In this document: positions 14,069 through 20,288 of the stretch, one piece after another
Layout: each line of letters opens with the position of its first letter
Numbering within the stretch: position 1 is the stretch's first letter
Virus record (IMG/VR): IMGVR_UViG_3300024261_000190
Coordinates: 1 to 20,288 of that record
From: a virus
Length of the DNA: 20,288 nucleotides
Reading direction: 5' to 3' (one strand)
Position numbers and translations under genes: made by a program
The notes under the pieces: model-generated
What the model was told of the DNA's origin: nothing
Seen by the model: the letters and a program-made list of their open reading frames with translations, nothing else
Database searches by the model: none

Positions 14069-17000
14069 TTAAATATTTTCTAGTATCTCGTCATCTTTAA
14101 GTCTTTTAATACTTACGCCAGGTGGTGGTGCTTCATAGAAACTGTTAGCATTATCTGGATCTGAAATAAGTTTATATTGTGTTAATATCGGATCTACAAC
14201 TCTGTTGGTCTTCTTACCTCTAAATATCAAGAAATCTGAATTTCGTCTGTGGCCATCTGGCGTTTGAGTCAGTTTTCCTTTGTACTGATTTCCAATATTA
14301 TTATGATAAGGGCCTCGCAACATTACTACTGATGCTATAGGAATTTCTCCCCCTTCAGATTGAGCAACAGTTATTTCAGGTACTTCTTGATAACTATATC
14401 CACTACCTGGCTCTATAATTCTAATACCAGAAATTGGTGATGGGCTTGTTGGTTTCGCTCTACCATCCAAATAATAAACAAGAATATTTTCATCACTGCT
14501 CACTATTTCATCAAATTCTAAAACAGTCCCATCTATAGTATAATCTATTGCAGGAATCTGTCTAACTCCGTTCAAAGTAATTATAACATTTTCATATCTT
14601 TTTTCAGTTGAATTCAAATTACTAGAAAGTTCTTGTGAAAGAGTAATAGGGGTTATTGTATTATTTCCCTGCCCTAGTTGAAAATCCCTCTCCCCTTCAC
14701 CCAAATATTGTATAAAAATATAATCATCGGATGTAACTACCTCATCAAATGTAATAGTAGTATTATTAACAGTATAATCTGTATTTGGAATTTGTGTAAG
14801 CCCATTCAAACTAACAATAATATCTTGGGGATTACTAACTGATTGTGATAAAACAAGTGGTGTTGTTGTATTATCTCCCTGCACTCCTTGAAAATCGAAT
14901 TCTTCATTATAATTTAAATAATAAACAATAATAGAATCAGTACTCTCAACTATCTCACTAAATGTAATAGTAGTATCATTGACAGTATAATCTATATTTG
15001 GAACTTGTGTAAGCCCATTCAAACTAACGGTAATGTGTTCTATATTCATTACCGATTTAACAAGTTGAATCGGTGTTGTTGTTCCATCACCTTGTGCTAT
15101 TTGTGGTGTTGTTGGAAGTACGGCGTTACTAAAATATGCTTGAGCTAATGCTGTAGTTCCACCGTTAACAGGTGCTTCAATTGTAACTGTGGGTGCAATT
15201 TTATATCCATCACCACCATAAAAGACTACAGCTCTTTGAACAGTATCTATATTATCAGATGTTATATAACTGGACTGAAATTTAGTATTATCTCTTGTTC
15301 TAAGAATTGGCCCAAGTTTTAATTGTGAACTAAAAAATGTATTAAAATAACTAACAACTCCATAATCTTCTTTATCTGTTGCTGATTCCTGCACATTACC
15401 ATAATCCTCTATTGTATCTAAACGTCCAGTATAAGAACCAACAGGTGTAATGTATGTATATAGATAATCATCATAACCACCATGTTCTGTTAATTTTTGT
15501 ACACCTAAATCCTGCTCATAAGTTTGACACATCGTAGGTTCAAAATATAATGATGGTGTTTTAACTCTACCATAATCTTCTGGATCAAGATCCTGTTGTC
15601 CACTAGATGTATCATTATCTGTAATCAAACCAAAATCTGTAGGTGAACATATTCCAACGTCAAAGGGAAAATTACTATCGGCCGGGCAACCAACATCATG
15701 TGAACTGGTTGTAGCAGCAGGCTCCCATAATGTTCCATAATTTTCTTCATTAGAGAATGCAGTACTCAATGTTTCTGATGATGGTTGAAAATCTTCTTCT
15801 GAAGAAAAAGATGTAGCCAATGTATCAGGTAATGGTTGGTAATCTTCTATATCATCATCTAATGAAAACCCACCATAATTATCAGAATCTATAAATGTTC
15901 TTACGTCTTGTTGATCATCACAAGTTTCTAATCTCAAATCTAAAATAACAGGAGGTTTAATTGAACCATCATGGAAAACAATAGTATATCTATCAGATGT
16001 ATCTGGAACAATATTAGTAATACTTAACGGTAATGATAAAAGTGAAATAAACTGAACTTTACCGAACATTGCTAAACCAGCTGGATGAACAAGCCTCTTA
16101 ACAATATCTCTCCAAGATCTAATATTTTCAGTAGATGTTATTTCATAAGAAAATAATTGATAGAAAAAACTATCTTGTAAATAAGTATCAGCACTGAGAA
16201 AACCATCAGAATTAATAAACCTAGATTTAGGGGTAGTATCAAATCCACCTATAGATACTTCAGCAGTAGCAGTACCATCACCATTTCCAGAAAAATTTAA
16301 AATAGGTGGAATATTATATCCAAAACCACTGTTAATTATATCCAGAGATTTTATACCACCTATACCAGAACCGTATAAATCAAAAGAAATATTAGCACCT
16401 GTCCCAGAACCACCTGATACAGTAGGCATTGAGATATATCCACTACCTTTATTTTCTATCCATAGTGTTTTAATACCACCATCGGTTTCTACCTCACTAA
16501 CTATTAAGCTAGCACTTCTTCCATCTAACGATAATTTATTAGTATTATCAATATCTAGTTTATCACCAACCTTATACCCAGTACCACCTATGTTAATACT
16601 AACACTGGATAAAGAACCTGAAGTTACTTCACTAACCCTTATAAGTGCTCCAGAATTCTGATCGTTTCCGACAAGAGGAATAATATTATTAACCTCATAC
16701 CCCGTTCCAGCATGAATTACTTTGGTATCAATTATCATATTACCAATAATAAAACTTATATTGTCATAACTAACAACCTCGTTTGCTTCGAATATCCCAA
16801 GAATCTCTGAAAGAGACATAGTAGTAACACAAAAAGTACCTAATATTTCAACTACAACACTTTCAACTATAGCAACAGCACCAGAGGTCTGTCCCTTTAC
16901 TTTCTTACCTTCCAGTTTAGAATAGTCACTAGACACACCCATAGTTCTGATAACATAATCAGATCTATACTTACCATCAGAAGTTCTAAGAATATTTTGG

Positions 17001-17398
17001 CCAGGGGTACTAATTCTTATTTCTTCTTTATAGAGTAATCTAAAAAGAAACTCAAAGGATTTTTCACTACCTTTAGTCCTATAAAAATCCCTAAGATGTT
17101 TTATTACAAATGGTTTATTAGAATTTTGAAATATTACTTCGGGAATATCTTCGCCAAATTGTTTCTTAAAATACTGTAAAAAATTATCAATAGTCTTATC
17201 AACATTAGCATAACTAGTAAGATTTCCTATAATTTCATACGGCTTGCCAACCTGTTCCATATATTCATAATATGCTTCCATGAAAGAAACAAAAGTCTCA
17301 TGGTCTTCTTTGACAAACTGTGGTAGCTGTCCCTGTACCTTTACACTTATTTTTTCATGTAAATCAGGATGTATTGGATGATTTGGTTTTACTAACAT
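14069..17398 (-). CDS. gp7: Baseplate wedge protein with gp7 C-terminal core and repeat-rich extension
   Basis: A 1109-residue protein in the gp7 place of the order 25-6-7-8. Its N-terminal part holds the core found at the C-terminal end of T4 gp7: LPQFVKEDHETFVSFMEAYY (26-45), HLRDFYRTKGSEKSFEFLFR (101-120), LYKEEIRI (122-129), and WRDIVKRLVHPAGLAMFG near 429-446, like T4 'rfVHPvGf' (from memory). A GKKVKGQTSGA element lies near 164, four GSGY modules within 228-385, an acidic region with EDYG/ENYG motifs at 505-682, another GSGY module at 727, three 'SLNGLTQVPNIDY' repeats at about 769-978, and a final GSGY at 997. The large propeller-like N-terminal region of T4 gp7 is missing. It starts 4 bases after gp6 with no visible ribosome site, so translation is probably coupled. 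Confidence 0.8.
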   Translation of the reverse strand: MLVKPNHPIHPDLHEKISVKVQGQLPQFVKEDHETFVSFMEAYYEYMEQVGKPYEIIGNLTSYANVDKTIDNFLQYFKKQFGEDIPEVIFQNSNKPFVIKHLRDFYRTKGSEKSFEFLFRLLYKEEIRISTPGQNILRTSDGKYRSDYVIRTMGVSSDYSKLEGKKVKGQTSGAVAIVESVVVEILGTFCVTTMSLSEILGIFEANEVVSYDNISFIIGNMIIDTKVIHAGTGYEVNNIIPLVGNDQNSGALIRVSEVTSGSLSSVSINIGGTGYKVGDKLDIDNTNKLSLDGRSASLIVSEVETDGGIKTLWIENKGSGYISMPTVSGGSGTGANISFDLYGSGIGGIKSLDIINSGFGYNIPPILNFSGNGDGTATAEVSIGGFDTTPKSRFINSDGFLSADTYLQDSFFYQLFSYEITSTENIRSWRDIVKRLVHPAGLAMFGKVQFISLLSLPLSITNIVPDTSDRYTIVFHDGSIKPPVILDLRLETCDDQQDVRTFIDSDNYGGFSLDDDIEDYQPLPDTLATSFSSEEDFQPSSETLSTAFSNEENYGTLWEPAATTSSHDVGCPADSNFPFDVGICSPTDFGLITDNDTSSGQQDLDPEDYGRVKTPSLYFEPTMCQTYEQDLGVQKLTEHGGYDDYLYTYITPVGSYTGRLDTIEDYGNVQESATDKEDYGVVSYFNTFFSSQLKLGPILRTRDNTKFQSSYITSDNIDTVQRAVVFYGGDGYKIAPTVTIEAPVNGGTTALAQAYFSNAVLPTTPQIAQGDGTTTPIQLVKSVMNIEHITVSLNGLTQVPNIDYTVNDTTITFSEIVESTDSIIVYYLNYNEEFDFQGVQGDNTTTPLVLSQSVSNPQDIIVSLNGLTQIPNTDYTVNNTTITFDEVVTSDDYIFIQYLGEGERDFQLGQGNNTITPITLSQELSSNLNSTEKRYENVIITLNGVRQIPAIDYTIDGTVLEFDEIVSSDENILVYYLDGRAKPTSPSPISGIRIIEPGSGYSYQEVPEITVAQSEGGEIPIASVVMLRGPYHNNIGNQYKGKLTQTPDGHRRNSDFLIFRGKKTNRVVDPILTQYKLISDPDNANSFYEAPPPGVSIKRLKDDEILENI
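14464..15094 (-). repeat. Three tandem 'LNG-TQ-P-DYTV' repeats in the gp7-like protein
   Basis: Three copies of about 70 residues. Each has a GDGTTTP-type opening (GNNTITP in the last copy), a strand, then SLNGLTQVPNIDYTVND, SLNGLTQIPNTDYTVNN or TLNGVRQIPAIDYTIDG, then TITFSEIV-type and IIVYYL-type strands. The first two copies are close at DNA level: the stretch starting at 14748 and that starting at 14961 differ at only about five positions over roughly 68 bases, at a spacing of 213 bases (71 codons). This points to recent duplication. The 218-residue gene at the left end carries two more diverged copies. Confidence 0.85.
15353..15886 (-). repeat. Acidic EDYG-type motif repeats in the gp7-like protein
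   Basis: Residues 505-682 carry irregularly spaced short motifs: DNYGGF, IEDYQPL, EEDFQPS, EENYGTL, PTDFGLI, PEDYGRV, IEDYGNV and KEDYGVV, in an acidic, Ser/Thr-rich setting. The core is an acidic pair, Tyr or Phe, and often Gly followed by a hydrophobic residue. Two of them (EDFQPSSETLST and EDYQPLPDTLAT) extend into a longer shared unit. Such repeats look like a flexible linker or a set of docking motifs; the function is unknown. Confidence 0.6.
16244..16717 (-). repeat. Four GSGY modules in the gp7-like protein
   Basis: Residues 228-385 hold HAGTGYEV, IGGTGYKVGDKLDI, NKGSGYISMPTV and NSGFGYNIPPILNF, each preceded by a strand such as KTLWIE or SLDII and followed by a Gly-rich loop. This is the same module family as in the 1877-residue protein. 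They lie between the gp7 core helices and the conserved VHPAG segment. Confidence 0.75.
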
Positions 17399-17402
17399 AA
17401 GA

Positions 17403-19232
17403 TTAAATAATTGTTTCTGCTATCATATTGATAGTAATTGAAGAGGTGTCTAATATATCATAAGTTAATATCTGTTCTCGTTTAGGTGTTATATCACTAT
17501 TATTAATATCAGGCATAACATTAATTCTTACAGAATCACTACTGTCGGTAATTGCTAATATCTTTAAACTATTCAACGTTATCTTCCCAGTATCATAATC
17601 TATAGTTCCTTGATTTGTTGTTCCATCCGCCTGTGCTAAGAATGTATGTGGTGTATCAATTTTACCAGCGGTTGTTCTTACTGATTGAACATAACCTTTT
17701 GAATCATCTATTAAGGAATATGTATTACCATCTGAACCAGTAAAGGATGTAGAAGAAACAGTTCCCTTTTCTAGCTTATTATTGAAATTTAAAATGTATG
17801 TTTGTGGACTATTTAATATAGTAGTCCTAATCCTCTGTTGATATTTTATACTAGTTTTATTATTTCTAATTGAATTGCTGACATTATCAATATCTTGAAC
17901 TAACTGTGAATATCTGAACTTCTGATTAAACTTTTCTAAGTTTTCCTGTAAGTAATTTTTAATAGACTGTTCAATGTTTATTTTTAAAGTATCTTCATCA
18001 GTCAAAATACTAACAGGATCATAGTTAACTGTAGTTTCTATAATAAGATAATAAAAAACAGGATCAATAATTATAGGTTCAACCGTAACTACATTTACCT
18101 TTTTCAAGACAGATTCTTTAATAGATAATTTTGCTGATGTACTAAGCAAATTAGTTCCTGCTATTTTAATAGCAATGAAAACCCTACCATATTGAACTGG
18201 GTCAGCATCTTCACCACCATAAACTGTTATTGATTCAACATCTGGTCTTTGTTGTAGTATGATAGCTTTATAATCATATTTAGTAGTTGCTCTACCCTGT
18301 GCTTGATAAAGTTTAGGTGCTTGATATTGTAACGAATTTAAACTCTGAATGTCAGCACCACCTACTGCAAACTCAGATGTAGTTAATACATAGTCTGCTG
18401 AATTTGTTCCTGCTACTTGTCCAACAGCATTAAACGTTCTAGCAAAATTTCCTTCACTTCCACTAGTTATAATATACTCAATAAATATAACATTACCATC
18501 GGTTAACTGTTGTCCTATAGTCCCATCACCGAATGTTATTTCATATTTTCTATCTTCAACTTCTTGCAGAAAATATACTTTATCTGTTCCCTTTATTGTA
18601 GTAACATCTATAGCATTACCATCTGTATAAGTAAACACCTCTGAATCAGTTGCTGATTTCTGTACTAACACACTAAGCGTAGTTGTATCAACATCAGAAT
18701 TAGGAATAATAAATCTCTGTGTTTTATCAGAACCGTTTACTGTATAAGCTTTATTTAAAATAGAACCTTCAATAATTTCTAATCCATTAAAGATGTATGT
18801 ATCTTGAGGAGTTCTTACTGCTGTGACATTTTTATTAGTGATATAACTATAACTAGTTCCATTTATACTTGAACTAAATTTAGTATTTTTTTCAATAGTC
18901 ATTGAGACAGGTTTGTTGGTGGGATTTATTGTAATGTCTATTTTAGCACGAGCAGCCTTCTTTGAAAATGGATGAACGTTGAGATGTTTTGCATGGGATA
19001 CAACCGACTCTCTCAATGAAGACGAATCTAAAAACATTTCGTTACCAAGCATATTTGCATAGTAACCCATATAGTGAGTATTGTAAGCTAGAAGGTCTAA
19101 AATTACAGACATACCACTTCCTTCAAAGTCATAGTCCAGAAATTCATCCTGTCCCTTCAAATATTCTATTAAATTTGATTTTATTGAATCAAACTCTAAA
19201 TCAGTAATTTTTAATTTATCTGATGATGGCAT
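17403..19232 (-). CDS. gp6: Baseplate wedge subunit gp6 (Baseplate_J-like)
   Basis: A 609-residue homologue of T4 gp6 (about 660 residues), the inner-baseplate wedge protein that dimerises into the ring around the hub. The N-terminal region has the family pattern: DLEFDSIKSNLIEYLKGQ, DYDFEGSGMSVILDLLAYNT, YMGYYANMLGNEMFLDSS and LRESVVSHAKHLN (residues 11-85). This is followed by a beta-rich part with ITFGDGTIGQQL near 232-243 and EGNFAR near 260, then YQAQGRATTKYDYKAIILQQ near 309-328, typical of Baseplate_J proteins. The start codon shares its A with the gp25 stop (TAATG), and GAGAGG lies about 9 bases upstream, so gp25 and gp6 are probably translationally coupled. The C-terminal 100 residues are beta-rich and less clearly conserved. 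Confidence 0.92.
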   Translation of the reverse strand: MPSSDKLKITDLEFDSIKSNLIEYLKGQDEFLDYDFEGSGMSVILDLLAYNTHYMGYYANMLGNEMFLDSSSLRESVVSHAKHLNVHPFSKKAARAKIDITINPTNKPVSMTIEKNTKFSSSINGTSYSYITNKNVTAVRTPQDTYIFNGLEIIEGSILNKAYTVNGSDKTQRFIIPNSDVDTTTLSVLVQKSATDSEVFTYTDGNAIDVTTIKGTDKVYFLQEVEDRKYEITFGDGTIGQQLTDGNVIFIEYIITSGSEGNFARTFNAVGQVAGTNSADYVLTTSEFAVGGADIQSLNSLQYQAPKLYQAQGRATTKYDYKAIILQQRPDVESITVYGGEDADPVQYGRVFIAIKIAGTNLLSTSAKLSIKESVLKKVNVVTVEPIIIDPVFYYLIIETTVNYDPVSILTDEDTLKINIEQSIKNYLQENLEKFNQKFRYSQLVQDIDNVSNSIRNNKTSIKYQQRIRTTILNSPQTYILNFNNKLEKGTVSSTSFTGSDGNTYSLIDDSKGYVQSVRTTAGKIDTPHTFLAQADGTTNQGTIDYDTGKITLNSLKILAITDSSDSVRINVMPDINNSDITPKREQILTYDILDTSSITINMIAETII

Positions 19233-19648
19233 TATCTAAGCCTCTCTAAAAAGATTTCTACTGTTACGGGGTCAGGCGTATTGACTGCTGTAAAAACTAT
19301 AGAAACATTAAATCCATTTTTATCTATATTGCTTTCTATATCAATACTAATAACCTCTACTCTTGGTTCAAAATTAGAAATAGTATTCCTAATAACACTT
19401 TGTAAATTTGATATTAATATGGGTGTAGCTAATTCAAACAAACGTCCAACAACCCCACCGTCTATCTCTGGCTGAAATGGACGATCATACCTATTGGTGA
19501 GGATAAGATTTCTTACTGACCTCTTAATAGCTTCCACATCGGTTTTAGTAACAATGTCTTTGGTAACTGGGTGTGCTTTAAAATCTAAATCCAAGTCACG
19601 CCAAGTCCTGCTATTAGTGCTTAATCCTTTTGTGAAAATAGTTGGCAT
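19232..19648 (-). CDS. gp25: Baseplate wedge subunit gp25
   Basis: A 138-residue homologue of T4 gp25 (132 residues), the small wedge protein that fixes the first tail-sheath ring to the baseplate; its relative in type VI secretion is TssE. Key signs are the family segment NRYDRPFQPEIDGGVVGRLF (80s region of T4: RPFDPEFG), then VIRNTISNFEPRVEV with the conserved EPR near residue 95, and the closing strand region FNVSIVFTAVN. The N-terminus (TWRDLDLDFKAHPVTKDIVT) also fits. The start at 19648 has AAGGAAGAAG upstream at a rather long spacing. It overlaps gp6 by one base. No late-promoter octamer was found in the 72-base gap before it. Confidence 0.92.
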   Translation of the reverse strand: MPTIFTKGLSTNSRTWRDLDLDFKAHPVTKDIVTKTDVEAIKRSVRNLILTNRYDRPFQPEIDGGVVGRLFELATPILISNLQSVIRNTISNFEPRVEVISIDIESNIDKNGFNVSIVFTAVNTPDPVTVEIFLERLR

Positions 19649-19720
19649 ATTTCTTAACTTCTTCCTTGTATTGCTGTTTTTATTGTGTTACTATTGATAT
19701 GTGGTTGGGTTCAATAAATC

Positions 19721-19855
19721 TTATTTACCTTGTCCTCTATATCGTTTCCAACTTCTTCTCTTATGCTTATTCTTTGGCATACTCCTCTTAGAACAGCCAA
19801 TTGAAGTAACCTTCTTTAATCTGTTTTGTGGTTTGCTATCTTTTAGTAAAGCCAT
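19721..19855 (-). CDS. Very basic 44-residue protein
   Basis: A 44-residue reading frame: MALLKDSKPQNRLKKVTSIG, then CSKRSMPKNKHKRRSW, then KRYRGQGK and TAA. Seventeen of 44 residues are Lys, Arg or His, mostly in the last 23. The ribosome site is the best in the window: TAAGGAG followed by six bases and ATG, with its TAA being the stop codon of the upstream gene. This arrangement and the 10-base spacing argue that it is real and co-translated with its neighbour. Charge suggests nucleic-acid binding or interaction with an acidic virion protein, but no known family was recognised. It lies between an unknown gene and gp25. Confidence 0.7.
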   Translation of the reverse strand: MALLKDSKPQNRLKKVTSIGCSKRSMPKNKHKRRSWKRYRGQGK

Positions 19856-19865
19856 TATAAACTCC

Positions 19866-20288
19866 TTATTTTAATATTGTGTAAAGTATTGATTTAGAAC
19901 TCATTTCTACGATATTTCTTCCGTAAACACTATATTTCTTTTTTCCACCTCTTTTAGCACTAGGACGCTGTCCCATTAATCTAAATTGTATTACTGGCAT
20001 ACCAGATGCCATGTCATCAATATTAACTTGTGCATATCCTTTATCTTTCATAAACGTTGCCTTTAAATCTAACTCCAACATTTTATCTCTAAATTCTTTT
20101 TTAAAATTTAATCTCTTAAAAGAACCTTTTCCTAATTTGACTAACTCAATAACATCTGCTTCTGTACCAGCTGCACCATTAGAAATAAATTCAATCATTG
20201 AATCTAAAAATAAATTATTTTTTCTTTTCTTATCTTTCTTAAATTCAATATTCATTAAGTCTGCAGCACCCTTATATACAGGGGAACA
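19866..20288 (-). CDS. Unrecognised basic protein, 5' end outside the window
   Basis: The frame ends in TAA at 19866 and stays open to the right edge of the window, so the gene is probably cut. An internal ATG at 20255 would give 129 residues. Upstream of it the frame continues with 11 codons (CSPVYKGAADL), which look coding, and no good ribosome site precedes that ATG. Visible parts: a Lys/Arg-rich stretch (KKDKKRKNN), a helix FLDSMIEFISNGAAGTEADV, LNFKKEFRDKMLELDLKATF, a segment MPVIQFRLMGQ, and a basic loop RPSAKRGGKKKYSVYGRN near the end. I do not recognise the family. Position next to gp25 suggests a structural or assembly protein of the tail or neck, but this is inference only. Confidence 0.7.
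   Translation of the reverse strand, partial: CSPVYKGAADLMNIEFKKDKKRKNNLFLDSMIEFISNGAAGTEADVIELVKLGKGSFKRLNFKKEFRDKMLELDLKATFMKDKGYAQVNIDDMASGMPVIQFRLMGQRPSAKRGGKKKYSVYGRNIVEMSSKSILYTILK

Overview
This window looks like part of the late structural (baseplate and tail-fibre) region of an AT-rich, T4-like contractile-tailed phage. The protein families resemble those of marine myophages (cyanophage or pelagiphage type). All credible genes are on the minus strand, so the transcribed order runs from the right end of the window to the left. No RNA genes, CRISPR arrays, transposases, integrases, metabolic genes or defence genes were seen. The host is not determined; the marine assignment rests on remembered family resemblance.

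Right part (20288 to 12519), the baseplate wedge block: an unrecognised gene cut by the window edge; a 44-residue, very basic small gene; gp25; gp6; a protein carrying the core of gp7; and gp8. gp25 and gp6 overlap by one base, gp6 and gp7 are 4 bases apart, and the order 25-6-7-8 supports a wedge assembly module. The gp7-like and gp8-like proteins carry extra repeat modules compared with T4.

Middle (12486 to 6642): one 1877-residue virion protein with a DUF4815-type N-terminus, split by 'GSGY' repeats. It is followed by a 68-residue coiled-coil protein that overlaps the next gene by 8 bases. This is where T4 keeps gp9 to gp12, none of which is recognisable here.

Left part (6649 to 65), the fibre and adhesin block: three tandem paralogues (383, 349 and 564 residues) with a shared Mtd-like N-terminus, decapeptide shaft repeats and exchangeable C-terminal domains. 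After these come a glycine-rich adhesin-like protein, a conserved marine-phage protein of unknown function, a small virion protein, and a 218-residue protein whose two repeats also occur three times in the gp7-like protein. A perfect hairpin followed by a T run ends the block.

Five exact copies of the T4 late-promoter octamer TATAAATA lie on the minus strand, all upstream of gene starts (before gp8, the 383-residue fibre, the 564-residue fibre, and two before the 108-residue gene). Near-matches precede others. This suggests transcription by a gp55/gp33/gp45-type late system. The main point of interest is modular reuse: the same short modules recur in baseplate and fibre genes, some with near-identical DNA, which suggests ongoing duplication and exchange in the host-recognition apparatus. 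No wholly new system could be shown.
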